Source: Candidatus Coatesiibacteriota bacterium (GTDB lineage: Bacteria > JAFGND01). From it: DNA of 64,000 nucleotides. The notes below the pieces were generated by a model. The model searched no databases and was not told the DNA's origin. It worked only from the letters and a program-made list of their open reading frames with translations. This document shows, piece by piece, positions 25,863 through 34,730 of this stretch. The translations under genes and the position numbers were made by a program. The stretch covers positions 33,427-97,426 of the forward strand of contig JAFGND010000034.1 in NCBI GenBank assembly GCA_016927185.1. Reading direction: 5' to 3'. Within the stretch, counting starts at the first letter, position 1, and each line of letters starts with the position of its first letter.

Positions 25863-27569
25863 ATGAATAAGGGAAATAGCCTCTTGAAATTTTTTGAAAG
25901 GGATTCTGGCAAAGTAGCTATTCTGTCAGTATTCTGCATAATTGCCCATTATGTTTTCATATTCCAGAGAGGATTAGTATTTGAAGACTGGATGATGCTG
26001 GGATTGACCCAGAAGCTGGCAGCAGAAAATCGCTTCCCAATGGCTGTATTGCTGGATCCTCTGCGTTTCTTTGGTCATACTTATAATTGCCTTATCAGTT
26101 ACCTATTTAGATATAATCCTACTCTATATCATTTCCAGCTTCTTTTCTATGATATACTTGCCACAGTTCTTGTTTTTACATTGTCGAAAAGGATATTCAG
26201 GAATTCATTAACTGCCTTTCTTGCAACTCTGATTTTCTCTATTTTTCCAAACAATACTGAAAGTCATTTATCAGTGAACACAAGCTTCATGAAAATGGGA
26301 TTTTGTGTTAATATGATGCTTCTTATTTTTCTTGCAGACTGGATTTCCAAAAAGAAAGGGAAAATAGCATTATCTGTGATAAGTCTGATATATTTCCTGT
26401 CTCTTTTCATATATGAGCAGGGAGCAATGCTTCCATTTGTCTTCCTTGCAATGAATTATTTATTATTAAAGGATATTTATATTTCGGAAAGAAAGAGGAT
26501 TTTTACTTTCATCTTGATTTCATCAATATTATTAATATCAGCTTTTGTTATAAAGAAAACCAATTTCCTTGGATTACTGCAGCCAATATATGGAGGGGAG
26601 GCATGGAAAGTTGATTATAAATTCAATATAGATGGTTTATTCAATTTTCTTGATATAGTATTCTATACTAATTATTTAGGTGTTTTCATAATGCAGATGA
26701 AATCGGTTTATTTCGGTCTGAAATCAATGAACAGATTAATTCTTTTGCTCCTTTTAATGATAGACATATTTATTTGTTATATTCTATTCAAGATGAAATT
26801 GATCAAGGAGGAAGGGATTGCTTATGGAAAGAACTACCTGTATGCCGGCTTGTGGACTATGCTTTTATTCATTATGCCAGTATTCATGTATCCATTCTTT
26901 TCAAGCAGGCATACAGCATATTTAAATATAGGCTTTTGCATTATACTGATCTATCTTATTTATCATATTGAAATAAAAGACTTATACAAAAGACTGTTAT
27001 TAAGTGCTTTTATATTCATGTGCCTCTTGTATAATCAGGGAGAGAGTTACAATTGGGTAATTGCTGGACGATTGAATATGGGATTATTTGAATATGTATG
27101 CATCAAAAAAGATGAGATAATATCAAGAAAGCCAAAGGCTGTTGTTATATATGCAGGAAATCAATATATAAGGTCAGGCCTGGGTGATAGATATCCATCA
27201 CATATAGGTAATACTGTATTGAATGGAGCAGGTTATGGAAAGGTCCATGTAGGGAAAGAAATAATAAACATGTCTCCCTGGGTATATATAACCTGGATGG
27301 CACTCAAAACAAATGAAATGCTAGTTATAAGTGAATCCAGACAACCAATGCATATAAGCAATAACATGATATCTTATTATGACTATGAGAGCAAGTCCTA
27401 CAAGCAGATAGGACTTAATGAAGTCTATGTAATCAATATGTCATATATAGTGGAGAAAGAATTACCTCATTTATTCTCAAGAATGGAGGAAAATTTCGGA
27501 AAAAAGCAGGATCTCAAGAAAGAAGATAATCCAGGGAAGCCTGGTGATTTTTATAAACCTGCTTTCTAA
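25863..27569 (+). CDS. Polytopic membrane protein, probable GT-C fold glycosyltransferase
   Basis: The 568 residues contain about ten transmembrane segments in the first 400 residues and a soluble C-terminal domain of about 165 residues. The first extracytoplasmic loop carries GLVFEDWMMLG, with an acidic pair at the position of the catalytic acidic residue of PMT/ArnT-like GT-C enzymes. The architecture fits lipid-linked sugar transfer, but the family is not securely recognised. It forms a two-gene unit with the radical SAM protein. Its 3' end overlaps the convergent methyltransferase gene by 4 bases. Confidence 0.55.
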   Translation: MNKGNSLLKFFERDSGKVAILSVFCIIAHYVFIFQRGLVFEDWMMLGLTQKLAAENRFPMAVLLDPLRFFGHTYNCLISYLFRYNPTLYHFQLLFYDILATVLVFTLSKRIFRNSLTAFLATLIFSIFPNNTESHLSVNTSFMKMGFCVNMMLLIFLADWISKKKGKIALSVISLIYFLSLFIYEQGAMLPFVFLAMNYLLLKDIYISERKRIFTFILISSILLISAFVIKKTNFLGLLQPIYGGEAWKVDYKFNIDGLFNFLDIVFYTNYLGVFIMQMKSVYFGLKSMNRLILLLLLMIDIFICYILFKMKLIKEEGIAYGKNYLYAGLWTMLLFIMPVFMYPFFSSRHTAYLNIGFCIILIYLIYHIEIKDLYKRLLLSAFIFMCLLYNQGESYNWVIAGRLNMGLFEYVCIKKDEIISRKPKAVVIYAGNQYIRSGLGDRYPSHIGNTVLNGAGYGKVHVGKEIINMSPWVYITWMALKTNEMLVISESRQPMHISNNMISYYDYESKSYKQIGLNEVYVINMSYIVEKELPHLFSRMEENFGKKQDLKKEDNPGKPGDFYKPAF

Positions 27570-28096
27570 TCCTTCCTTATAAATCTATGTGAATATTTTT
27601 CCAGTCTCACGAAATCAAAAAAACCTGATTCAGTAATTTTCTGAGTGATTTCCTCATTTTTCATATGATGATCGTTGACTGACAAGATCCCTTCAGGTTT
27701 CAATAATCTGTGAAATTCAGAAAGAACTTCTGCAGGCTTTTCAAGAAGATGAAAAACATCGTACAGAAGAACAATATCAATACATGAATCTGCAAGATCA
27801 ATCCTGCATTCTGTTTTTATCAATGTTACATTATTGATCTTGTTTTTAGTAAGTTTTTCACTAGTGGTTTCCAGTGCAATAGGGTTCCTGTCAACCGCGT
27901 ATATCTTTCCTTGCTCTCCTACAAGTCTGGAAAGAGGAATTGTATATGAACCTGGACCACAGCCAAACTCAATTATTTGCATTCCCTCGCTAATACCTAC
28001 TTCATTCAGTATTCTTTTTCTTGGAAACAGTATATCACGGATCTTGAAAAAAAACTCCATCTTCTTGAAACCTGATCTGTCATTATGTTCTCTCAT
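27566..28096 (-). CDS. Class I SAM-dependent methyltransferase
   Basis: The 176 residues form a small Rossmann methyltransferase. Motif I is IIEFGCGPGSYT, the acidic loop is IYAVDRNPIAL, motif II is IDIVLLYDVFHLLE, and RLLKPEGILSVNDHH follows. The nearest family is the UbiE/type 11 group. The substrate is unknown. It is the second gene of a minus pair with the YdeI-like gene. Confidence 0.82.
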   Translation of the reverse strand: MREHNDRSGFKKMEFFFKIRDILFPRKRILNEVGISEGMQIIEFGCGPGSYTIPLSRLVGEQGKIYAVDRNPIALETTSEKLTKNKINNVTLIKTECRIDLADSCIDIVLLYDVFHLLEKPAEVLSEFHRLLKPEGILSVNDHHMKNEEITQKITESGFFDFVRLEKYSHRFIRKD

Positions 28097-28105
28097 TATA
28101 CTCTC

Positions 28106-28678
28106 CTATATCATCCCCGGTTTTTCATTTCTTTTAAGCATTGAAAAGAACTTCTTAATTCTTCTCTTTCTTGTTTCCTCCTTTTTTGCATCATTAATCC
28201 AGTTTATATAGTTTCTTTTGTTTGATGGAGTAAGTTTCAGGTAAAATTTTAAAGCCTTTTCATTAGATGAAAGGACTTCCATCAAGTCAGGAGGCTCTTC
28301 AGGCATTGTCTTCTTCGGAGATTCCTTTAGATCAATGTTGAGAAGCTTTTTATCAAAAACCTTCATGCCTTCCTCTCTCATCCTTCCTTCAGAAATAAGC
28401 TTCTTAACTCTTTTTATATTCGCTACTGACCACTTGCTTCTGTTTTTTCTTACTGTGAACTTTCTCAAGTATTTTTCATCATCAAGTCTTTTTATAATGC
28501 TGTCTATCCAGCCATAGCAAAGTGCTACATCCAGTGCATCACTATATGAGATTGAGGTTTTAAGAGAGCTCTTCTTATAGAAGATAAGCCATATCTCTTT
28601 CTTGTTATCAGAATTCCCTGCAAGCCAGTTTTCCCATTCATTTCTATCTGAAACATGAATGCAATCCAGGATTCTCAT
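28106..28678 (-). CDS. YdeI/OmpD-associated family protein
   Basis: The 190 residues match the YdeI/OmdA family. IWLIFYKKSSLKTSISYSDA and ALCYGWIDSIIKRLDDEKY form the conserved N-terminal block. RKNRSKWSVANIKRVKKLI and a C-terminal helix (TPSNKRNYINWINDAKKEETR) form the OmdA tail. Members are linked to resistance to membrane-active peptides in some bacteria; the molecular activity is not established. The gene is 9 bases upstream of the methyltransferase. Confidence 0.85.
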   Translation of the reverse strand: MRILDCIHVSDRNEWENWLAGNSDNKKEIWLIFYKKSSLKTSISYSDALDVALCYGWIDSIIKRLDDEKYLRKFTVRKNRSKWSVANIKRVKKLISEGRMREEGMKVFDKKLLNIDLKESPKKTMPEEPPDLMEVLSSNEKALKFYLKLTPSNKRNYINWINDAKKEETRKRRIKKFFSMLKRNEKPGMI

Positions 28679-28744
28679 TCCATATCCTTCCTTACATAAT
28701 CATGAATAACAATAATATGATAGTCCTTCTGAAATTTGATAAAA

Positions 28745-29563
28745 ATGTCAATGAGATTAGTTGCATGTTTGAAACAAAATCTTGACATTATTCATACAAA
28801 GTCAGGCAAAAGTAATGTGGAAATTAAGAATCCTCTCATTGACAAAGTGGCTACATCATATTTATATGTAATAACAATCACAACACTGATAATAATAGTA
28901 ACGAATTTATCGGATTTACTTATTCTTCTTGGTCTTCATATCATAATCCTCTTGATTCTTAGATCCTTCAAGTTAAGGAAGAATTTTCTTGTATTCATAG
29001 TCACTATTGCCTTGTTCCAGATGGTTTTCCAGAGAAGTGGAGATATAATACTTCTGGGTTTCATTACCAGGCAAGGGCTTTATTATTCTATTGCAACTTC
29101 AGTGAGACTGTTTGTAATAATGTCCACATCTGACATCATACTGGATATTTCAAGAAATGATTTGATAAACTTGCTTAGATTCATGAGAATTCCAGCAGAG
29201 ATTGTTCTCATGTATACACTAACTCTGCTATTTGTTGATAATCTGAGGCAGAGAAGCAGGGAAATCCTTGTGGCAATTCAGCTGAGAGGGCTCGATATAC
29301 AGAAGCTTAATCTGATTATGAAATTCAGGCTATTAAAGAAACTGTTACTACCTCTCTTTATTGGAAGTCTGCTGAAGGCAAAAAAAATTGCTGCTGCACT
29401 GGAAATAAGAGGATATGGTTCAACAAGAAATCCCACCAGTTTATACAAGATTAGATATAGATTTAAATATGCACTGTTGCAGCTTTTCATAATAGCTTCT
29501 GCAGCAGTTTTTTATTATATGTCATCGAAAGGATTTTATGAAAGTTTTCTGCTTGATTGGTAG
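28745..29563 (+). CDS. ecfT: Energy-coupling factor (ECF) transporter T component
   Basis: The 272-residue protein has an N-terminal helix-rich segment, then about five or six transmembrane segments. The two coupling-helix motifs, QLRGLD and ALEIRGYGS, correspond to the Ala-Arg-Gly motifs by which EcfT grips the ATPases. ECF systems import vitamins or metals. No EcfA ATPase or S component is beside it. Instead its end overlaps mobB by 26 bases. The start is uncertain: in-frame TTG at 28736, ATG at 28745 and ATG at 28751 all lack a ribosome site. Confidence 0.8.
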   Translation: MSMRLVACLKQNLDIIHTKSGKSNVEIKNPLIDKVATSYLYVITITTLIIIVTNLSDLLILLGLHIIILLILRSFKLRKNFLVFIVTIALFQMVFQRSGDIILLGFITRQGLYYSIATSVRLFVIMSTSDIILDISRNDLINLLRFMRIPAEIVLMYTLTLLFVDNLRQRSREILVAIQLRGLDIQKLNLIMKFRLLKKLLLPLFIGSLLKAKKIAAALEIRGYGSTRNPTSLYKIRYRFKYALLQLFIIASAAVFYYMSSKGFYESFLLDW

Positions 29564-30287
29564 CCATTCAAATTCAGGTAAAACTACAACAGCTTGTGAA
29601 ATCATAAGGAATTTGAAAAAAAGAAACTATTCGGTTTCAGCATTGAAAGATATTCATATTGAAGGATTCAGCATTGATTCTGAAGGTAAAGACACCTGGC
29701 TAATGTCTGAAGCTGGAGCAAATCCAGTAATTTCATTTTCTGAAAAGGAAACCGGAATTATCTACAGGAAAAGACTTCCTATAGATTCAATCAAGCAGCA
29801 TCTTTCGAGTGACTACCTGGTTATTGAAGGAGGCAAGTCTTTTTATTATCCAGCGATTGCTGTTTCTGATGGAGTTGATGATCTTGAAAAGATTGTTGAC
29901 GAAAGAGTCTTCGCTATTTCTGGACCAGTTTCAAGAGATGTCAGCACATTCAAGAACATTCCAGTTTTCGATATTTATAAAAGTATTGATGAATTTGTTG
30001 ATTACATAATGGATATTGTTCCTCCTGCTCTGCCATTCTTTGATGATGATTGTTGCAGATTTTGCGGGATGACTTGCAGCGAAATGCTTGTAAAACTGCT
30101 TAGAAAAGAGAAGAATATTAATGAATGCATTGCTTATGCAAACAACAAGATCAAACTGAAGATTGGGGAAAAAACCATAGATATGGTTCCTTTTGTTCAG
30201 GATACACTTGTTGATGTAATAAAGGGATTTTTGAGAAACCTCAAGGGTTATGATTCTCAAGCAAGTATAGAGATAATTATCAAGTAG
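29538..30287 (+). CDS. mobB: MobB-like molybdopterin cofactor GTPase with Cys-rich C-terminal domain
   Basis: Residues 1-160 are the MobB P-loop fold: IGSHSNSGKTTTACEI is Walker A, and YLVIEGGKSF and VFAISG are later strands. MobB assists attachment of a nucleotide to molybdopterin. Residues about 170-249 form an extra domain with DDDCCRFCGMTCSEM, whose four cysteines could bind a cluster, followed by a beta-rich part (IKLKIGEKTIDMVPFVQD). I recall the same tail in archaeal MobB proteins. It fits the Mo/W enzymes elsewhere in the window. It is translationally coupled to ecfT. Confidence 0.82.
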   Translation: MKVFCLIGSHSNSGKTTTACEIIRNLKKRNYSVSALKDIHIEGFSIDSEGKDTWLMSEAGANPVISFSEKETGIIYRKRLPIDSIKQHLSSDYLVIEGGKSFYYPAIAVSDGVDDLEKIVDERVFAISGPVSRDVSTFKNIPVFDIYKSIDEFVDYIMDIVPPALPFFDDDCCRFCGMTCSEMLVKLLRKEKNINECIAYANNKIKLKIGEKTIDMVPFVQDTLVDVIKGFLRNLKGYDSQASIEIIIK

Positions 30288-30289
30288 TC

Positions 30290-31075
30290 ATGGAAGTATC
30301 AATAGGAACATCTGGATATGTATATGCTGACTGGAAGGAAGTTTTCTATCCAAGAGGCACAAAGGATTTTCTGAGCTATTACCAGCAATTCTTCAAGATA
30401 GTGGAGATAAATTCTACATATTATCAGGAGATTGATGCTTCTTTTTTCAAGAACATTGCCAGAAAAACAAGGAATGATTTCTCTTTTGCAGTTAAAGCAT
30501 ACTCGACTTTGACTCACAAGAGAGATGATTTCAAGAGGGCAGCGAAGAAATTCAAAGAAGCTCTACTACCATTATCTGAAACAGACAAACTAGTCTCTGT
30601 ACTTATGCAGTTTCCATTCAGTTTCAGGAATGAGGAAAAAAACGTTTCATATATAAACAGAGTTCATGATGAACTTCAGGGATTGCCAATAAATATTGAA
30701 TTCAGGAATATAAGCTGGGAAAATGAAGATGTTTTCAACTGGCTTAAGGGAAAAAATCTCGGTTACTGCTGTGTCGATGTACCTGATATTGAAAACCTGC
30801 CCACAAGACGTTCGATTGTTACAAGTGATATTGCTTACATAAGGTTTCACTCACGAAATGCTGAGAAATGGTATCTTGGAGCAAAAGAGAGATATGACTA
30901 TCTTTATTCAGAAGAAGAACTTAATGAGTGGGTTCCAGGGATAGAAAACATGAAGCGGAATTCAAGAAAGACGATTATTTTTTTCAATAACTGTCATGCA
31001 GGACAAGCAGTAAGAAACGCTCAGATGCTTCAGAGCATCCTTGGAGAGGAAGTCTTTATAGGTGAATTCATTTAA
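30290..31075 (+). CDS. DUF72 (YecE-like) protein
   Basis: The 261 residues have the DUF72 TIM-barrel signature: IGTSGYVYADWKEVFYP, VEINSTYYQ, DFSFAVKAYSTLTH, INIEFRNISW and the ending TIIFFNNCHAGQAVRNA. The biochemical function of the family is unknown. It follows mobB by 2 bases as the third gene of the EcfT-MobB operon. Its stop overlaps the convergent gene by 8 bases. Confidence 0.93.
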   Translation: MEVSIGTSGYVYADWKEVFYPRGTKDFLSYYQQFFKIVEINSTYYQEIDASFFKNIARKTRNDFSFAVKAYSTLTHKRDDFKRAAKKFKEALLPLSETDKLVSVLMQFPFSFRNEEKNVSYINRVHDELQGLPINIEFRNISWENEDVFNWLKGKNLGYCCVDVPDIENLPTRRSIVTSDIAYIRFHSRNAEKWYLGAKERYDYLYSEEELNEWVPGIENMKRNSRKTIIFFNNCHAGQAVRNAQMLQSILGEEVFIGEFI

Positions 31076-31802
31076 CTTCATTCAAAGCCGGATTATCTAT
31101 ATTCAATAGAAGCAGATTTATGTTTCCTCCAAGAATAAGTTTGTCTCCACGAAGATCACCCCAGAAAAAAGAGTCAAATGCAGGAAAAAGCAGAAAAAAT
31201 GCATTGGGAGTTTGATTTTTCAAGAAAGTATTTATAGAAGAAACCTCGACAAGGCTCTTTCTTTTCCCTGTATATACTTCAGCAAATCTCTCCCCTATTT
31301 CCTCATATTCATACAGATAAAGGAATTTTCCATTCTTGATTTTAAGAAATAGCTCATTATCACCAGCTTTGTAAACAGGAATACCCTTGATTTTTTTTAT
31401 CTGCCTTGATCCCTCGAATGCCTTGGAATAAATTGCATCCCATTTCTTGCCTGTTTCTATAAGAATTCCTTTTTTCTTCAGTGATATTGAAGGTTTCTTT
31501 GATGTTCCATCATAGAATAATATTGTGAACGATTTTATTGCTTCGCCTACTTCCTCTGGATTTGAAAATCCTCCTCCCTGCATCAAGGTATTTAGAAGCA
31601 GGTCTGCATGAGGTATAAAACCTTTAATTCTGGGGATTACTTTGGTAGCATTCTTCCCTGACAATATCAATACACAAGGCACTTCAGCATCAATAAGGGC
31701 AAGCAAATTATTGAAATCATCTGCACTTACAAACGAATCAGTTGAGATGACTGCAATCATTATTGTTAGAAGGAAATGGAAAAACTTGACTTTATATTGC
31801 AT
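31068..31802 (-). CDS. Exported protein of unknown function
   Basis: The start at 31802 is chosen because it begins at the signal peptide (FFHFLLTIMIAVISTDSFVSA). A longer frame reaches 31841. The remaining roughly 220 residues are of mixed alpha/beta character, with no motif I can place. Basic blocks (KKPSISLKKKG, RQIKKIKGIP) and a single Cys in the mature part are visible. It is a single minus-strand gene, divergent from plsY with only 39 bases between starts. Confidence 0.6.
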   Translation of the reverse strand: MQYKVKFFHFLLTIMIAVISTDSFVSADDFNNLLALIDAEVPCVLILSGKNATKVIPRIKGFIPHADLLLNTLMQGGGFSNPEEVGEAIKSFTILFYDGTSKKPSISLKKKGILIETGKKWDAIYSKAFEGSRQIKKIKGIPVYKAGDNELFLKIKNGKFLYLYEYEEIGERFAEVYTGKRKSLVEVSSINTFLKNQTPNAFFLLFPAFDSFFWGDLRGDKLILGGNINLLLLNIDNPALNEVK

Positions 31803-31841
31803 ATAACACAACTCAACCTTAATATAAACTTTGTCAAGCAA

Positions 31842-32444
31842 ATGGATTATATATTAGTACTATTAGGTTATCTTATAGGTTCAGTACCAACAGGCTGGAT
31901 TATTGCAAAGTACGTTTACCAGATAGATATCAAGAAAGAGGGAAGCGGAAATATTGGAGCTACAAATCTAACAAGGGTTATTGGTAAAAGAGCTGGTACA
32001 TATACCTTGCTTGGTGATGGTTTAAAAGCCTTGATATTCATGCTTATTCTGAGATACCTTATTTACAAAGACTGGATGACTGATGAAAATGAAGCGATCT
32101 GGCTTTTTATCTGTGGTTTAGCTGTATTAGTGGGGAATTGCTTCAGCGTCTTCATGAAGTTTAATGGTGGAAAGGGAGGAACAACAACATATGGAGTATT
32201 TCTCGCTCTGGCTCCTCTTCCAGCAATAACTTCAATAATGATTTATGCAGTAGCATTGATCTTCCTGAGAGTATCGGCAATAGGAACATTGTCATCAACA
32301 ATATTATTATGGGTATGGATTTATTCGTATTATCTGCCTTCATTTCAGAAGGAATATCTCATCTACCTTTCTTTATGTTTTGCTTTAGTTGTATGGATAA
32401 GACATATTCCGAATATAAGAAAAATGATAAAAGAGAGGTTATAA
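31842..32444 (+). CDS. plsY: Acyl-phosphate glycerol-3-phosphate acyltransferase
   Basis: PlsY makes lysophosphatidate from acyl-phosphate, the first step of phospholipid synthesis. The 200-residue start at 31842 gives the classic N-terminus ending in YLIGSVPTGWI. Family motifs follow: GSGNIGATN, GNCFSVFMKFNGGKGG for the phosphate site, and the C-terminal IRHIPNIRKM. About five membrane segments are seen. purM follows after 1 base. Confidence 0.94.
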   Translation: MDYILVLLGYLIGSVPTGWIIAKYVYQIDIKKEGSGNIGATNLTRVIGKRAGTYTLLGDGLKALIFMLILRYLIYKDWMTDENEAIWLFICGLAVLVGNCFSVFMKFNGGKGGTTTYGVFLALAPLPAITSIMIYAVALIFLRVSAIGTLSSTILLWVWIYSYYLPSFQKEYLIYLSLCFALVVWIRHIPNIRKMIKERL

Positions 32445-32445
32445 C

Positions 32446-33447
32446 TTGAAGGATTATAAATCAGCAGGTGTTGATATTGATGAAGCTGTTTCAGCTATAT
32501 CATTATCAAGGAAATATATAGAAAGTACATATAACAAGGCTGTTCTGTCAAGAACAGGAGCATATGGAGGATTATTCTCCCTGCATGACTTCCGAGAGAA
32601 AGATTTCATTTTGGTTTCTTCAATAGATGGAGTTGGAACAAAAACAGAAGTAGCAAAACTTGCAGGAAGATATGAGGGTATTGGAAAAGATATTGTTTTT
32701 CACTGCACCAATGATATTCTTGTTCAAGGGGCAAAACCGCTTTTTTTCCTTGATTATTTCGCTTCAAGCAAATTGGGAAAAAAACAACTTGCTGATATTA
32801 TAAAAGGAGCTTCAGAAGCTTGCAGGGAAGTGGGATGTGCGTTAATAGGAGGAGAAACAGCGGAGATGCCGGATGTTTACAATCCTGGTTCTTTTGACGT
32901 TGTGGGATGCATAATCGGGATTGTAAGCAAGAAGCATCTTCTTCCCTCTCGAAATATAAGGGAGAATGATGTTCTTATTGGATTCAAGAGTAATGGACTG
33001 CATACAAATGGTTATTCACTCGCAAGGAAGCTCATGCTAAAAAACAAAACAATTGATTATGAATGGAAGGAACTTGGAGGTCTGTCAACAGCTGATGCTC
33101 TTCTCATACCCCATAGATGCTATTTCCGAGAATTATTCGAATATGTGGAAAAGAAAAAGATAAAAGCTCTTGTTCATATAACAGGAGGAGGTTTCTATGA
33201 TAATATTCCAAGGATTCTTCCTGAAGGTATTGGTGTAGAGATTGATATCAAATCATGGGAAACCCCACCCTTGTTTAAACTTCTCAAGAAACTTGGGAAA
33301 CTTACCAGTAGAGAAGCATACAGAATATTCAACATGGGAATAGGCATGATAGCTATTGTTTCATCATCTGATTATGAAAAAATGTTCAAGGGCAAGGATT
33401 GGCTTAAGATAGGAAAATGTGTAATTGGAAAAGGAGTAAGGCTGTAA
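32446..33447 (+). CDS. purM: Phosphoribosylformylglycinamidine cyclo-ligase (AIR synthetase)
   Basis: The 333 residues match PurM: DYKSAGVDIDEA at the N-terminus, SSIDGVGTKTEVA, VFHCTNDILVQGAKPLFFLDYFA, GGETAEMPDVY, GLHTNGYSLAR and ITGGGFYDNIPRILP. The N-terminal motif fixes the start at a TTG codon (32446), preceded by AGAGAGG, which is a real non-AUG start. It lies in a plsY-purM-alr run with 0-1 base gaps. Confidence 0.95.
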   Translation: MKDYKSAGVDIDEAVSAISLSRKYIESTYNKAVLSRTGAYGGLFSLHDFREKDFILVSSIDGVGTKTEVAKLAGRYEGIGKDIVFHCTNDILVQGAKPLFFLDYFASSKLGKKQLADIIKGASEACREVGCALIGGETAEMPDVYNPGSFDVVGCIIGIVSKKHLLPSRNIRENDVLIGFKSNGLHTNGYSLARKLMLKNKTIDYEWKELGGLSTADALLIPHRCYFRELFEYVEKKKIKALVHITGGGFYDNIPRILPEGIGVEIDIKSWETPPLFKLLKKLGKLTSREAYRIFNMGIGMIAIVSSSDYEKMFKGKDWLKIGKCVIGKGVRL

Positions 33448-34581
33448 ATGAATAGCTGGATAGAGATAGACAAGGCAAGCCTTTTGCAGAATTTAGATTA
33501 TTTCAGGCAATCCATCAAGAAGGATGTAAAGATAGCAAGTGTCATAAAAGCAAATGCTTATGGGCATGGAATAGAGGAAGTAGCTTCAATTATTGCTGAC
33601 AGAACTGATTTCTTTGCTGTCCATTCCATTGAGGAAGCTCGCATAATCAGAAGATTCAAGAAACCGATATTGATAATGGGATATGTCCAGCTCAAGGATA
33701 TTGAAGAAGCAATTGAAAGCGATTATCATTTTGCAGTTTATAATATTGAAACGATTATGAAGATATCAGAATTTTCAATAAAATTAAACAAGGATGTACT
33801 AGTGCATCTGAAGATAGAAACTGGAACTAACAGGCTTGGCTTCACCGAAACAGAGCTGAGAAATGCAATAGGCATAATATCCAGAAATGAAAAGATCAAA
33901 GTTTGTGGTGCATACACTCATTTTGCAAATATTGAAGACACGACAAATCATTATTATGCAGAGCTTCAACTTTCAAGATTCAATGAAAGACTCAATACTA
34001 TAGAAACTACTATGAACAGGAAAGTAGATTATCCACATACAGCCTGCAGTGCAGCATCCCTGCTTTTTGAAGAAGCACAATTCAAAATGATAAGACTCGG
34101 AATTGCACTATATGGTTTATGGCCCAGCAAGGAAACATTACTTTCCTTCATGCTCAAGAAACATGACGATAGTCCTGCAGTTCTTAAGCCAGTACTGAGC
34201 TGGAAAACAAGAGTTGCTCAATTAAAATGGGTAGAAGAAGGCGATTATATAGGCTATGGCTGTTCTTACAGAACCACTAGCAAGACAAGACTTGCTATCT
34301 TGCCAATTGGCTATTCAGACGGTCTGGATAGAAGTTTGTCTAATAATGGATATGTCTTGATAAATGGTAAAAGAGCACACATCAGAGGAAGAATATGCAT
34401 GAACCTGACAATAGTCGATGTTACTCATATTGAGGAAGTGAAACTTGAAAATGAAGTAGTTATAATCGGTAAGTCAGGTTATGAGCAGATAACAGCTGAG
34501 TATCATGCATCATGGGCAAACACCATTAACTATGAAATCATTGCAAGATTAGGAGGACACATAAAAAGGATAATTATTTGA
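33448..34581 (+). CDS. alr: Alanine racemase
   Basis: This PLP enzyme supplies D-alanine for peptidoglycan. The 377 residues have the PLP lysine (Lys34) in ASVIKANAYGHG, the catalytic tyrosine region DYIGYGCSYRT, IGYSDGLDRSL, and the active-site GRICMNLTIVDVT. The gene starts at the base following the purM stop. Confidence 0.95.
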   Translation: MNSWIEIDKASLLQNLDYFRQSIKKDVKIASVIKANAYGHGIEEVASIIADRTDFFAVHSIEEARIIRRFKKPILIMGYVQLKDIEEAIESDYHFAVYNIETIMKISEFSIKLNKDVLVHLKIETGTNRLGFTETELRNAIGIISRNEKIKVCGAYTHFANIEDTTNHYYAELQLSRFNERLNTIETTMNRKVDYPHTACSAASLLFEEAQFKMIRLGIALYGLWPSKETLLSFMLKKHDDSPAVLKPVLSWKTRVAQLKWVEEGDYIGYGCSYRTTSKTRLAILPIGYSDGLDRSLSNNGYVLINGKRAHIRGRICMNLTIVDVTHIEEVKLENEVVIIGKSGYEQITAEYHASWANTINYEIIARLGGHIKRIII

Positions 34582-34651
34582 TAAACGATTTATTTACAAG
34601 GAGTTATATAAAAATAGTAATAAATAACTTTAAAATATGTTTAAAAATACC

Positions 34652-34679
34652 TTGACAAAAAACAATCTAAATCTATTAA
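34652..34679 (+). promoter_or_regulatory. Probable promoter of the LysM protein gene
   Basis: TTGACA at 34652-34657 and TATTAA at 34674-34679 are 16 bases apart. They give a leader of about 45 nt that ends in a strong ribosome site (AGGAGG at 34716-34721). Confidence 0.55.
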
Positions 34680-34730
34680 TAGCCGTAATGTTAGAGAAGG
34701 GGTATAGCCTTTATAGAGGAGGGCATAAAA

